From assembly GCA_038380795.1 (NCBI GenBank), contig CM076267.1:37944232-38008231 (forward strand): a stretch of DNA of 64,000 nucleotides, written 5' to 3'. Positions 12,671 through 27,352 of the stretch are shown here, piece after piece (within the stretch, counting starts at the first letter, position 1; the number at the start of each line of letters is the position of its first letter). The notes beneath the pieces are model-generated. The model was not told the origin of the DNA and ran no database searches. It saw only the letters and a program-made list of their open reading frames with translations. The stretch is from Pyrocephalus nanus (Eukaryota > Chordata > Aves > Passeriformes > Tyrannidae). The position numbers and the translations under genes are program-made.

Positions 12671-15600
12671 GTATCAGAATTATTTTTTTTTACCTTATGA
12701 GTTGTGTCAAGAGGTATTAATTTTCAGAAGGATTCCAAGTTAATATTGTGGCGGATAACGGACGATGTCAATTAGACTGCATGGTGAAAGCTCAGAATTC
12801 CATATGAATTAAAACATCACATACACGAATATATTTTTGGTTTTGTGGTTCTGCCCACATAAATTACAGATTTGCAGCAGGGATTTGCAGCACAATTTCA
12901 GTGTGTGGGCACTCACTTCCAAGCTGTTTGCTGCATACAGTAGCCACTGAATTATCTTGTTTTGTGCTTGTCCTTGCTGCCGTTTCATCTCCATGTGGTT
13001 ATTTTCATGTTTGCCAGAGATGCTGCACTGGAGCCACAGCTTACAAGGACAGGAAAGCTTTTACTATCCTTGTAATACCGCAGAACTTATTATAAAATAT
13101 ACAGGGTTTATTTGTTAAGGCAACTTTTTCCTCATCTCAGGCTTCCAGATATTTCTAAGTTCTCGGGACACTTTTGGCCAAATTACAGAAAAATACAGCA
13201 CGACCACCTGCACAGATTTTCTTCAGCATTTGACTGAAGAGCTCTGCTTGTTAGTCCAGTAGCTACCTCAGTTGTGGTGAATTTTCCTAGTTCAAGGACT
13301 TGTTGGATGTTGATGGCATCGCTCCAGTGCAATCAGTAGTATTATAATGATGTGTACCAGCTGGGGAAAGGTTCTCATGAATTGAGCTACTTGTTCTCAG
13401 CCATTCAAATTAACCTACAATAAAATTCTGAAAGCCAATTTTTTTTTTTTAATCTGTTCTGATGAAGGAGAGTTAAATATATGAAAAAGAATTGAGGAAA
13501 AAAATAACAAAATATTGTTAAAATTTGTTTAGCATAATGAAAACCAGACTGCTTTAGAAAAAAAAGTGGCCCAAATAAATGGGTGATCTAGATATCTTCC
13601 CTCTCTTTTTTTTTTGTCCAATGCTAGTTCTGAAAATTGTGCTGCAGATCCCATGTTTTAGCATCTGCAGTCTGTAATTTATGTTGGCATAACCACAAAA
13701 AGAAAAATATATTTGTGTATGTGATTTTTTAATTTAATTCAATTTTAAGTTTCACTGTTCAGTCTAATTGAGACTGTCAGTTATTTGCCACAATTTATAA
13801 CAAAGCATTGAATTACACAAAAATCTTGCATGACGTTTCAGATGACTTTAATTGCAGTTTAAAATGCAGACAAATCCTGCTGATGCCTGTCACCTGCAGG
13901 AAGAGCCAGGATGAAGAACTTTGGGGGTCAAGAAAACACACTTAAAAACAACAGTCAGTGTTTTTGAAAGATTAAATATTTAAATGATACTCTACAGTTC
14001 TGGATAAAAATGAACAGTAATTATGTCCACCCATCCTGTACAAAAACTGCCCCTCAGTGGAAAGATTTTAAAGAAAGCAGCAAACAGCCCTAATAATTTT
14101 GAGAGTAAAACCTGATAAATTTGTGAGGTACATTTAGTACTTTCTAGGAAAGATATTCTGGTCTCTGGCATGTAGAATAACCAGATGGCTTTTTTCTAGA
14201 GATTGGCATTAAATTAAAACAAAGCAAAACAAACCCCCAAAACCAACCAAACAACAACAACAAAAAGGAGTTTTGGCTTCCAGCCTCTCAATAAATCTAG
14301 CAAGGGAACATAAGCCAAGTATTGTGTTCAGTTGTTTGTTTCTACACAAATACTATTCTCTTCCTTAACTTGATTTTGTAATGTGCTTAGTTTGAAGGGA
14401 TTTTAATTTTTTTTTTTAATTTATGTGGATGTTATTGTGCTGAGCAAAATCATAAGCTTGTCCAGATGAGCCATGTTTGAGAAAGAGGGGCTGTTTCTTT
14501 GTGTTAACACTGAAGAGATTCTCAGTAAAAGAGATACAAGTCTGAAATTTAGGAGAGCCATTGTTTCCTACTTGTCTAGCCACTGTACTCCTCAATTAAT
14601 AAATACTGCCTCAATTAATAAAATTATGAAAGTGTTATGTGACAGTTATATCTGCCTGCATACTGTTATGAACAGTATATGAAGCATAAAATATGATAAA
14701 TGAAAATGCATTTGAATGACTACATCATTATTTAAGTTGGAGGAATGAATAGAAGAAAGGCTCTACAAACTTGTCAGTGTATGAATGTCCTGCAGAAGCA
14801 ACCAAAAATCAGCAACCCAAACCAGGTATAAGTGAGCTTCACTTCAAAATTCTCTGCACAGTGAATAGCAAAGGAATAGTTACTCCAGGTGACTTTTCAT
14901 GTTGTCATGTCTTTTCTCGTGTATAAAAATTTCCATCAGTATGTTTTCTCTGTAATATTATTCTTGGTTTTACCTTGTCTGATGCCATCTCAGGCGTGCT
15001 GGGTTTTTTGGTGCTCTGCTTCATATTCTCCACATCTGTATCTTTGGAGGGTGTTTTTTTTTTTGTGTATGTTTTCTTCAAATGATCTTTAAATGTTGTC
15101 AGGTCTTCTCTGTTGTGAAGATCTAAGTGGGGACTGAGCAGTTGTAGCTGATGGAAGGCTTTTCTTGGTTGAGGGGAGATTAGTTTCTGACCTTTGCTGC
15201 GGGGCTATGCTGGCATGGAGTGAATTCTCCTCCAAACTATTGTCTGTTTCCAGAAAAATGGAACCTGTGTACAGGCTTGGGCTGGGACTGGCTCTGCCAA
15301 CACTGCTGCATGTCACAAATAAGCTTTATACAAATGGGCTCCCTGGTAGGAAATGTGGGTGTAAACACCAGTGGTACAAACTGGGGAGCTGGGCAGCTAA
15401 GTCGTTATTAGGCCCTTTTTAAGCTTTAGGAAATCAATGTTCTGCAAACATTTTATTGACCTCTTAACCTAGATTTAATTTTCTTTATCCCTTACTTTGC
15501 CTGAGCAAGTTTCATAATGTGAAGAAAGTACTAGGCTGAAATCCAAGTTTGGTTGAAACTAAAACGAGTCAGTAATTAGTTGTACTTACATTCCCATATG

Positions 15601-16572
15601 GCTCTGGGCAAGTTTGCCCTGTTTATGAGCTGAACTGATGGACAGAAATAAATCACTGAGTCAAGGAGGGGAAGGCAACATGCAAAATGACAAACTCAGA
15701 TGGTACTTATAAAGATGTGAGCAGCAGACAATGAAAACATCCATTAACTGGGAAATTATAAGTTCAAAGACAATGGAAACAACACTTGATCTCTTGAGAC
15801 TGGTTTTTTTCCCCCCTTCAAAAATAAAGTGCTATATTCCCTGAAATGCGGGGTTTACATGAATCATCTACTTCTGGAAACTATTTTCTTAGTCAAAATT
15901 CACCATTCAAGTCCCTCATTCAGGAGTAATCACATCCTGTATGTTGAAAATGTTTTTACATACGTATCTTTTCTGTAGCCCCAGCTGAGGGAATTATATT
16001 GCTCAATGGTTGAGAAATACCGAGATTAGGCAAGATTTTGCCCATCTATCCTAGATAAGTGTTAAACATCTATAACATATCCGAACCCTATCGACAGCCA
16101 GTGAATTGCTCTACATAAAAACAGCAAAGAAGTTTGGCAAAAACAGCAGAGGCTTGATGGTTCTTATCTGCAATGAAATGAGCTGTCAGAGCAATGCTCA
16201 CAATGTGTTCCAGATATTAACAGTTTGGGCTTTTTTTTTTTTTTTTTTGCTTTGTCCTCCTCAGTTTCCTGATCAGTGGGCTTGGGGTGAGTGATGTTTT
16301 TTTGTTTATTGATTTCACAAAAGCCCTCTGTGCTCTATGTATGGTTCCGATGTTTACTGCTGTGTGCAGTCCTGCTGCATAGGAAAACACAGCAGCTATT
16401 CTGACTTTAAAAACTGAAAATTCTGCTAAGTATTAAGCCTTCTTCATCTTACTTCAGGCAACTTGTGTAAGGTGCTTGAAGCAACATTTTCTTTAAAAAT
16501 TTGAAGTGTACATAGAAGATTTTTTTCTTGTAATTGAAAATGTTACATATTTATGAAGGCTGGGATAGGAAA

Positions 16573-16607
16573 ATTTAATTTAATTTAATTATTAATTTAA
16601 TTTAATA
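16573..16607 (+). repeat. Short (TTTAA)n tandem repeat
   Basis: TTTAA units repeat about seven times with one interruption in the middle. Confidence 0.85.
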
Positions 16608-18227
16608 CTTCATCATGACAATGCAAAATATTCATTACCCTTGTCCGATTTGGGGAATTTCTTGAATGGTAAGGATCATTTTGGATCGCTTTGTTACCTC
16701 AGTAGAGGGAAGTACCTTTGACGTTTGTGTTGAAATAAGATGGACTAAAGGAAATGAAAAAGATCAAATCTCTTATCTTTCATGCTGCATATAATTGGTT
16801 TAGCCTACGATGGTTTGTTATAAGTGCATGTTATTCTTGCCTGCGAAAATGTTTGGTTCAAGAAGGTGCCACTGAAGGGAAGCCCAGGGACTCTTAAACT
16901 GGGATACAAACACTGTTGGAGTTTCTGCTGTGGGTTTTTTTTTCTTAATCAAAAGACAAAACAACCTTGAAATCACAGCTGAAAGGATTCTTCCTCTTAC
17001 TAATGCATAAGGTTAGATCTAAAGGTGATAATCCAAGAGCTTGTGCCCATGGATGAAGCAAAACTGTGTGAATGATAAAGAGAACTAAGATGAAGAAGTG
17101 CCTAAATAAGTCCAGTAAGGGTGGCTGGTTCAGTCACATGCTCTGTAATAAAGACATAACCATCTCCCAGCTTTGACATAGGACTTAGGGAAGATGCTGT
17201 GTTAAGACTTTCATGGCAGGCAGCCTTGCTTAATACAGATGGCACTCTCTTTTTTAGTAGGTGCCTAAAGGGTTGTTGTCTTGCTAAGGGTTATTTTGCA
17301 TTCTGTATCACTCTCATTTTTCTATCCCTGTGTGTAGAAACCCAGCAGGTTAATAATTGATATGAGCAGGCAAACACCATTTGTTTTGCAGGATTTACAG
17401 GGTTTACATTTTCTTGTCTGTCAGATCTAGGTGACTCCCCCTGTGGCTGGGAAAGCCTCCCTTCATTCAAACAGCCCATGGCACTAGGTTTGATGTCTGT
17501 TTTGGCCCTTTGCTGCAGAAAGGTTTTATGGAAGGCAGTAGAATTAACATTAGGCATGGAAGTTTGTAAGGGGAGAAGAGCTGAGGGCGATACCAGCACA
17601 CCAAGTTTGTGGGATAGGGGGGTGGTGGAATTGCTGACAGTTACAGGAGGGAGGGAGATGGGAGGAGAGAAGAGGATCTGGGTTTGAGATGTTGATTTTC
17701 ACTCGGCAAGGGGACATCTGGAGAAGATTCTGTAGAAGCAGTTTGAATTACAAGTGTGAACAAAAGGGAAGTGAGTGAGGAGGAAAGAAATCTGGGAATC
17801 ATTGACACAGGGACTGTAATTCAAATTCTTGAGAATGGCTAAGGTTGCCCAAGGACAGCCTATTTATAAAGTTTGCATAGTACAGATCCTGTTCCTTCTT
17901 AAATGGATAAATATCCTCACCTGGTGAGTGATTTTTTGAAAAATGAAAGAGGAATAATCTTGCAGCATGGTTACCAATTTATAATTCCTTTTTTTCTAGT
18001 AAAAGCATGAATATTTGCATAAATCCATAATTTGAAAATACATTTTCATTGGGCCATAACCTGTCTTCAGAATTACAAAGGAAAACAATCCAGTTTATTT
18101 CATCATGCAAAGTTTCCCTGAACACACAACAAGCATTGTGGTAAAACATTTCCGGTTTTGCATTTAAGAGGGAGCATCAAAATAATTCTTTTACAAAAAT
18201 GGCTGATTTTACACGCTGCTTTTCCTT

Positions 18228-18256
18228 AAAAAAAATAAAATAAAATAAAATAAAAA
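18228..18256 (+). repeat. Short (AAAAT)n tandem repeat
   Basis: Five or so AAAAT units follow an A-run. Confidence 0.85.
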
Positions 18257-19071
18257 AGGCAATAATTCCCCATGTAAAAGTTACTTTTTAAATATGGAGA
18301 ATTTCTGTTACCGGGACTGTCTGAGAAAGGCACCCAAGTTTCACACGCCTGGAAGTTACTGCTCACGCCCAGTGATAAAGGCCATGCAAAATACTGACAT
18401 AACTGGGTGTACTGTAGTTCATGTCCTGCTGGCGTGTCTGCCTTTTGGATTCAGAAAACATCAGCTGTTCGGAACACTGCAGTCAGTAATAAATGGAGAA
18501 AAAATATCAAGAGAGTTAGTTTCCTCAGACATTTGGGCTCGTGATAAGAGTCAGGTTAACTGCTTTTCATTAGAGTTTAGTTCATCTCTTTTCCACAGAA
18601 TTTAAAAAAAAAAAAAAAATAAAAGGTCATACAGACGTCCTTTCTTGCATAAATTTTTTTACTGGTAGATAGGGTGTAGTTTTTTTCTCCGTCTATCTAG
18701 TCCAAACTGCTTTTTAAAGTTATTTTGTTTTCCATAATTTGTATATTTTATCTGTCTTCTGTTTCTTTTGCAGAGGTACACAATCTGGTGTTCATAACTT
18801 ACCTCTCTTGGAGCATGGTTAATTTTCAGTAAATACAGACCTTGCTTCAGAAACATAATGATTTTCTTAGTCTGTGGCTGTTGCTGGTATTTACCATTTC
18901 AGGTTTTTGTGGTTTTTTCCCTTGCTGTATCTCCTTGTCCTGAAGAATGACTGATCAGGAAAACAAGTGCTTTATTTTTAATATTATTCAAAATCTGAAA
19001 TGTTAAGAAATCAGTTGTAGAACTGATTCAGGCAGTTTCTGTTCTGACTTAATACCCCACTTCATGCTGAA

Positions 19072-19114
19072 GAAAGAGTATCATGGAGAAAGAGTATCAT
19101 GGAGAAAGAGTATC
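19072..19114 (+). repeat. 16-bp tandem repeat, 2.7 copies
   Basis: The unit GAAAGAGTATCATGGA occurs at 19072-19087 and 19088-19103, and in part at 19104-19114, without mismatch, which suggests a recent slippage expansion. Confidence 0.9.
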
Positions 19115-22100
19115 TCGATGCTGGATTTCAGAGAAGGATCTAAAGTACATTTACAGAATCACTACAGTATCATGTGGTTGCCATCCTTTGTCGTAAATGT
19201 TAATGGATATTCAGAGATCTCTGACAGTATTCAGAAATCTGTACCTCTCTTATGGGTTGTTACCTGAAGGTCTTTCGTTATTCTGAGAAGCGATCTCAGG
19301 CTGCAAGATATGAATCAGGTTTAAAAAAATCCCCAAAGCTCTGGCATTCAAATTCAGACCTGCATCCCAGCTTCCCCCAACTGCTGAAGGTCAGCTTTTG
19401 TCTCTTGTTAGTTCAACTTTTGTGTCTCCTTTCTGAGTCTGGCAGCGGAATTGAAAGGAACGTTGGCTCGGAACTGGAGGCTCATAAATAGAATCCACTC
19501 TGTTTATTTATATCCCCTCATGAAAGGTGGTTGGTGGCTTGGTTAGACAGCTGCTTGCACTCCCCATGAAATGGGATTAACTCTCTTCTTCGGTGTGCTG
19601 ATTAAATTGAATAACTCAACTCTGAAGTGAGATTTAACTGAGTAAAACGTAACTGCCAGTGCTTTGGAAGAGAAGTATAATGTGGAGCATTCTACTGGTG
19701 CTTCTAAAGGGCAGAGGAGGTGGTTACAATGTGAAAAGCACACCAGAGAGCAACCTATTTTGTTCTTTGTTATTTTTTTTTCTGAATAATTGGGAAGGTT
19801 CTGTAGCTGTCAATGAATCCTGAGGCAGAAATCCCAGTGACTCAGAAACGTGCTGGCTGTCCATGTGTGCAGTTACCTTCACTTGTTGCTTTCAGAGATT
19901 TGCATGCTGATAGTCGACACAAACTTTATTCCAAGAATTAATAGGCAGTAGTAGGTTGTCCAAAGGCTTCATGATGAAGCAGAAAACAAGTGTGTTCTGA
20001 TACCCCCCAGTTTTTTTCCCAGACAGCTGTGACCATCCTTTACCATGTAGACTGCACAGGTGCCACTCTGTCTCATTTGGGATAGTCCGATATCTCAGCA
20101 GACAACAAGCAGCAAACGTCACCTCCTTTGTAAAGTGCACTTCATTACTCTTGTTGGTTTGCCAGCTGTTTCTGGCAGCAAAATGGTCTCACTTCTGTCC
20201 CTTAAACCTGAGAGAGTGGGATAATGCCATGGACAAATCCATTGACAGCAATAGCACTCTGATCCTCTGTTCCTGTTCGGTTTGCATCTGTTTTGAATTT
20301 ACCACTGAGATGAGTCAAATTAGGATCAGAATATCCCCAGTTTGGTTTGATTGCTTGTCTGTGGAGACGAGACAAATAGTGTAATGCCACAGAACTTTGT
20401 TTCTGATATCCCTCAGCTTTCACATTTTTTATTTCATTTTCTCCTATCTCGTAATTTTCTTGACTTTTCTTTGAAGCACATCATGTTTTAGGATTTCTGT
20501 GGTTTACTAGCAGATAAGGAACTTGGCAACAAAAAATTTGCATGGAATTTCCGTCCGCGTTCTTCTTATGCATCGGGAAATCACACAGTGTGGTAGGACA
20601 GAAACAGAATGGTACTGCTGTCTATGAAATAACTGATGCTAATATGACGGGGTTTTTTTTTTTCCCAAATGACTCCTTGGTTGCACAGCATTGTGCAAAA
20701 CAGCTCCCTTATTTCATCCTGAGGTTTAGTTCTTGCTGGGATAAACTTGTTCCTTTCCTGGCCCGAGCATTAGTCATCAGATTAGAACAGGATTTGTGTT
20801 AGGCAGGAGAGAAAGAAAAAATCTGCAATTGAGTTAGTCTCAGAGCTCTCCTCATGAGAGCAAAAAGGCAAAACTTCCCTCATGGCATAAAGAAGGAGAC
20901 GAATCTTGTCTGCAGATGTTTTTTTTCCAGCATTCAGGGCCACACCTGGTGCAAGAGTTACGCTGTGTATGGCAGTGAAGCTCTAGCCACGAGGGGGAAA
21001 ACTCCACCCAGTTTGCTGGAGGAAGGAAGCAGCCTGCATTTTGGCAAGTGCTGTGTAGCTTCAGCCACGTTCCACAGGTGCCTTAGCACTGCTAACAGGC
21101 TTGGAGAGGAAGGTGAATCTCATTTTCAGGGCAGTTTGTGGTTGGTTGCTGCTGAGAGGGTTCCTGTGGAACTAGCTGATCTTAAGGAGCTGTGTGTTTA
21201 GGTTAAGGTGACAGAAAATCGTGGCTGTTGACCATTGTTCCCAGTCCTTAATGTGTGGCCTTGTGTGAAAAAACTTAAGCCCTGCATCTGAGGCTCAAAT
21301 TCTTTATGATGGGCATAAAAATTAGATTTCCTGTGGGCTATTCTGGGTATGAGAGTACATCCTGAGACTGGAATGCAAAAGCACCGCTGAGGTGCCAAGT
21401 AACTTTACTGATAAAGCACGCCAAAAAGGAGAATGGCATTGTGATTTTAAAGAACTCCACAACATTAGTGAAACTGAGCTCACATGTTCGATTCCTGCAG
21501 CACATGAATGCCAAGCAGTCCTTTTGGTGCTGAGCTTGTCTGGGCTGTATAAAAGCTCTATAGCAGCTTTGGAGTAGTGTTGCTGCTGACCCCTAACGAT
21601 TATTGATGAGGTGAGAGCCTCCTATTATATCTTGATTATCTGTTGTTGTTTCTAGAAGAACATTTCTGTGTAAACTTAAGGCAGTGACTTGCTTTATTCT
21701 TCATTAGGCTGAGTGCATCAGGTTAGAAGTGATAGCAGGCTTTGTGCACCACGACATCAGTCTCTGTAATTTGGAAAGGCAAAAATATTAAGATTGGGAG
21801 CTTACAATATTATTCTGGGCCGGTGTAAGTTAAAAAAAAAATAAAAAATACTGGTGTATATTTGAAACAGCTATTTGAGAGGTAAAACACATTCAGCTAA
21901 ACTTCCAGGCTGAATTCAGAACTGGTATGTTTGGCTGAATGTGATTAAAGGAGGAAATCTAGTTTTGACCAGAGATTTTATTTCTCTGAGCAGACATTTA
22001 AAACAGGAAGACATGTAGAAATAGATGCAAAATGTCTGTGCTGGAGCCTGACAAGTGGCAATACCATATGTAATCTATTATTAGATGAGTGGCATGCCGA

Positions 22101-25100
22101 GAAATGATTCGAGCTGGCTAATTTGCAGAGCTCTAATTCTGCAGCAAAGCCCTGGAGAACACCAGCAGAAACAGCAAGTCCACGTTAAAAACCACCGTGG
22201 ACCTGTGTGCATGCGTGTGCATATTTAATTGCCATGCTACAGCAGCAATGATTGAGGTTCAAGACATTTCCTGAGTCTTAGAGATCACCTGGGATCAGCT
22301 GAAGCTCATCCAGGTGCCGCCAGCTCTCACTAGTCAGTCATTAAATCCCCAGGCAATGCCTTGTGCTTCAGTCACTCTTCCTCATCTGAAAGCTCTTTTG
22401 CTGAGGTTTAAACTGTGTCTTAGGATTGTGTTCATAATTACTTTTTCGTAGGAAGTGATGGCTTGCAATGAAATAGTGTTCACCCCCTGTGTTTTTAGCA
22501 TTTAATGAGCTGCTGGTTATGTCTGATTTGTGAAGTTGGGGGGCTGTGTTAACTCCAAAGGCTTTAGCCCCACACTGGGGTGTTCAGTAGTATTTTTGCA
22601 TCCTCGGGCAGTGAGCTTGTTAGAGTTCAGCTGATTTTCATAATGGATGTCTTATCTGTCTCCATTCCAAGTTTGCTCTCCCTGTTATTTGCAGCATTTC
22701 GATGTAAGAGCTGTTATCTGTCACACTGAATGTGTTTGGGGGAACAGCGTTTTTTTGAGTGCCTTTTTTTCATGTTTACACACTAAACTTTCCTGTGGAA
22801 TACAGTGAGTGGGTTAAACGGGAAAAAGGAAATGTCAGAGGAAGGTGCATCCGAGGAGTGTTATTTGCCCATCCCTTTTAGGAAGTGACAATGTAGTTCT
22901 CTGTCATGTCAGTCCACCATTTCCTGCAATTGTTCTACCTTAAGCTGAGGAAGATAATGTGCATAGCTGGGAAAAGGCAGGATCCTGGAACTCTTAATTG
23001 CCTTTGTTACCTGACTTGTTGCCAGACGGAGGGGGAATGTGATGAGCTGTGACACCTTCATTGGTAATGGAATTTTACAGCAGCAGATGATAGTGGACAG
23101 CCAACTGAGCAACAAGAATTGGAATGTACCTCTCCATTCACAGAAGTGCAGAAGGCAGGGTCTTGCTGCCACTGTTCTGCAAACCCATTCTGGTACTTTT
23201 ATTTTGGCAGTCACAGGTTAAGACTAAAATTTGTTAAGGTGGGTGTTTGATGTCCAGGCATTCCTTATTCCAGGTCTGCTCAGCAAGCTGAACTGTTACC
23301 CAGCTGGGAGCTTCTGAGTGTGTCCAAAGCATTCTGTAAGAGAAATATCTGTTATTGTACCGCATGGAATAAAACACAAACCCTTTCAGCTTGCACTCTA
23401 TTGAAAATAGCAAACCAGGAACTCTATTTTGCTTTGGAAAATGTGTCTGCAGGTAGTGTAAAGCACTAAGTTTTGAATTGAATGGGCATGTTTACAGGAC
23501 TTTGAGTTATTTGATGATATAAACCTAATGCAGAGAGATAAACCCAGTTTCTGGATTGCAGTGAAAATTTAACCCAGAGCTCACAGATCAGGATTTTGGA
23601 AAAAAAAACAAGTCACCAAAACCCAAAAGATTTACAGTCAAAAGCAGGTCAGAAACAGAGAGAAAAATTCTCCTCTCCTGACTGTGTAGACAGGGAAAAA
23701 TCAAGCCTTTTTTAGAGTTTCAGAGATGAGAGGCCTTTCCAAGCAAGAGATCTAAAATGTCTCAAGCCTGCTTTGGGGAAATGCTCAGAAGTTCTGCTTT
23801 TTTTTCCCAAAAAGAAGTTCTGATTTTTTTTTTTTTTTTTAAATCAGTGCACAGTCTACATGAGAAAATAGTACAAAATTCAGATATTTCTTACTAGCTT
23901 CTTAGCAGAGACCAAGTACAAGCATTTTCTCGTGGTCCAATGCTGGTGAGTCTGGAAATGTTTTGAACCACAAAATGATGACCGATTTACCTCTCAGTAA
24001 GTGACCCTGTGGGAAGTTAGTAAAGGATATCTCTTAAGCTTAGGATCGACATTCCAGCTTGTTTTGCACTTCTCTGGCTGAGCAGACCCTTGTATGAGAT
24101 TGTTTGGATGTGCTGCAATCAAGGTACGGACCCTGTTAGATTTCGAAAACTGTCAAGTCCCTGAAATTGTTGTTGTTGTTTTTCTACCCAGTGTCTTTGA
24201 AATACAGTCAAATCAGTGCTAATGTGCAGTGGCAGGACTCCAGGTTTCCACCTTCAGATCTCAGCTGAAGTGAAGGAGGGCAGTGAAATGTTATGTGTAG
24301 GCAAAGCTGTGAGGTCGAAAATGAATGCAATAATTGTAGCTGTTGCTAAGAATTTAGATATCCTTACTCTTAAACAGAAATAATCGTTATATCCTAGCTA
24401 GTTTGTTTATTTTATAGTGTTTGTGTGGTTTTGGTATTTTTGTTGTTGTTTTTTTGTTTGCCTCTGTAAAGCTTAGAGGTAAAGAAGAATTTCATTGGAG
24501 GTTTTTGGCATTTTTCTCACTTCATTTTCCTTTGGAGAACAGTTTGTGTGCTTCTTCTAATCAACCTTTTCTGTGAATGTCTGGCTACTGTTTGAAAGGA
24601 CATTTGTTTTTTAGTTGAAAACTGCGGTTTATCTGTGGAAGAACAATTTGTTCCTTCGAAAAATACGAAAGGAAAATGCTCTCTGCACTTATTTAGCTGA
24701 GCCAGTAGGGAGCAGTATCTTTCTTGGCATTAATTTAATAGTCCCTGTATTTTCAAGGGCTCACCCTTTCTCAGTTCTTATCTGTCGAGCTGAGAACATT
24801 GAAGCAGTCATCCTCACAAAGCAGATTCCATATTGGAATGACAGCAGAACCAGGTGGAAATTCCAAACATGAAGTGTGATGCAAAGGGGTTCCTCGAATA
24901 AAACAATCACTCACAGGTGTAAATGAAAAGCTGCTGCTGGTAGTTTCTCTACTTACAGATTTAATCCCAGTTGAAACTGGATAATGGGGAGAAGAAATTA
25001 ATTTGGAAGCAGAATTTTCCAGCAAAATAAGTTCATATTTTGACTTGGGTATGTTTATTTTCTTGGTTTTTCTGCGTGGGTGCATTCCTTCACCAATATG

Positions 25101-26843
25101 AACAGAATGAAAATTTGAAATTATGTCTTTTCACCCTGAAATAGTCCATCAACTTATTTCTTTAATGTATAACGATACTACAAAAGGAACAAAGTAATAG
25201 TTAAAGAAACCTAAAAATCCTCACTCCGCTTGCTTATTTTTTTTCTTTGACCTCACTTTTTCATGTGCTGTGTTATCTTTTTCAATGCAATGTAATTTTA
25301 ACTATTTCATTTTGCCGGTTTTGAAGATGTGTGACATTGTAGCACATCAGTGAGAGATTTTTTATTTTTGCTTGAAAAATAAGTGCGTGATAAAACCAGA
25401 TGAGGAAAATGAGGTTAACTGCAGTTTTGTATTAAAATTACTTTTTCCTCCTTAAATCAGCTTTTGAACTATGTGAAGCTGAGGGTTCAAATTTAGATGT
25501 TTAGATTGCACATGTTACTTAATTTGTATACTGGACCTTGCTGATGAGTGCACAGGGCTCCAATCAGGGCTAAACCTTCTATTCCCTTATTTTCATGACA
25601 ACTCTCAAATCCTATGTTTGATAACTCCTTACTTTGAAGAAACCACAGTAGGGAGCAAAGGCAATTACTTCATCTCTCTAAAAACTACGGATAACTATCC
25701 CAAGGGTGGAAGAATTTTGCTTGGCTCCTTCATCCCAGAAGGTGGCAAACAGCAGAAGCCGGAAAAGAGGCACTAATGGCAAATTCTGAGAATTTGTAGG
25801 AAAGGGAATTTTCTAGTGCTGTTTTCATTTTGCTTTCGTGCTCCCACCTCTCCCTTTTCCTGCCTTACAACAGACATTGCTGCTGTACTGGACGAGATTC
25901 CCTCTGCCTGGAAAGCTGCAGACAGGGAGGAGCCGAGCACACACCAGAGCTGTCTCAGGCCAGACGAAGTCCTGATAAGATTTTCTCTTCAGTGTGCACT
26001 TGATCAGCTGCATTGCAGAACAGTTGGGACGTGGGTCAACCCACCTCCCTGATTCTAGAATAAATACTGAAGGAAGACCTTGGTGAACTCTTCCAGATGA
26101 ATTTAGGCTGGTTCCCAGAAAGGTGGGGGAAAGCTCTGACACTGCAGCTTCTTCAGCTGGATACCTTTTCTGAGAGAACTGTTTGATGTCAGTGCCATAA
26201 AAACAGAAGGGTGGCGATAACAAGAGTCTAGAGCAGGACTGAGAAATTATTTACTTGAGTTTGGATTTTCTTGGTTGTGTGTGTGTAGCTTTAATTTATT
26301 TTAAAGTGCCTTAGGAAAACAATACCTTGAGGTTCCTAAAACTGCTGTAGGCCTGATCTTAAGCCAAATCTTTAATTACCTTCCTGCCTTTTGATTGTTG
26401 ACTCTGCCTTGTAATAACAAAACAGATCCTTCAGTTTGGATTCAATAGGGCTGGTTAGGTCACGACCTTGCTACTGAAATACTGTTTCTTCTACCTCCTT
26501 AATCCTTAGAAATACAGGTTGTTAAAGGCAGCAACTTTTTCACATTATTCACTCTGCAGATGTCAAAATACAGAACAATCTTTTCACGTGAATATTGTCT
26601 AAACTTGCCATTTTGTGTTTTCATTCAAATAAAAGCCAAGGCTCTGATTTGCAAGGACGAAGTTAAATCTTGAAATATTTGGGTATGATGACGTCTCCTT
26701 TTTGCAATTTGGCATTTTAACATTTTGGTCGATAGTTTTCTTGGTACAAAATAACTGATCTTTCCCGTTTGACCTAAAAGCTACTCCCCTAAATTGGCAC
26801 CACTCTCGGCCGCGGCGTTGCGTGTCCCTTGTGTTAACTTCAG

Positions 26844-26911
26844 TGGGAGTTCCACCTTTACTTCCCGAGGTTTAACTACAGATCAAGCTCATCTCAAAGC
26901 CTGGGGTAAAG
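26844..26911 (+). CDS. Weak candidate exon, 68 nt, with strong donor
   Basis: A CCTTGTGTTAACTTCAG acceptor and an AAAG/GTGAGT donor enclose 68 nt with one open frame (GSSTFTSRGLTTDQAHLKAW). A CpG-containing patch lies just upstream, near 26809. No similarity is recognised, and the call rests almost only on the donor. Confidence 0.18.
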
Positions 26912-27333
26912 GTGAGTATCTAAGTGTGTTGATTGGGAACCTAGGGCTTCCTTGGTGATACGGTTAGTAATTGGGGTAATGAAAATATCAGAGCAGCTTG
27001 AATGGAGGCAAACAGCTCCCTTAAGAGGTTATTACCTCGGTGAGATAAGGCAGAAAAAGCAAACAAAGAACGGTGATGATGGGAGAGCTGAGAGAGCTGT
27101 TGAGATGCAAAATTGTAGAGGACTTAACAAGTGAATGTGTGTGGGACAAATGGGTGTGGTTTTCACTTTCCAGAGCAGAAATGGGTCTGTAACCTCAGGA
27201 GAATATTAGTGCGAAGGGATAAAAGCAGAGTAAAAGAAGTAATGTCAGTAGAGTTCTTGTAGAGAAAAATTAACAGAAACATCTTACAATAGCAGGAAGG
27301 AATTAAAAAGATTCCTATTAGCAAATACAGATA

Positions 27334-27352
27334 CATTATTATTATTATTATT
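27334..27352 (+). repeat. Short (ATT)n microsatellite
   Basis: About six ATT units in a row. Confidence 0.8.

Larger units (their letters stand above)
11741..26843. other. Host non-coding DNA with one exon candidate
   Basis: Aside from 12580-12670 this stretch shows only AT-rich sequence, short tandem repeats and chance frames of about 100 codons or less. The longest of these, near 25825-26223, has no recognisable domain. Confidence 0.65.

Noticed and set aside
27334..27352. Short-period repeats checked as a possible CRISPR-like array
   Set aside because: Simple trinucleotide repeat without spacers in a vertebrate genome. The only repeats with regular spacing are the 58-bp LTR units, which are tandem repeats, not repeat-spacer units.
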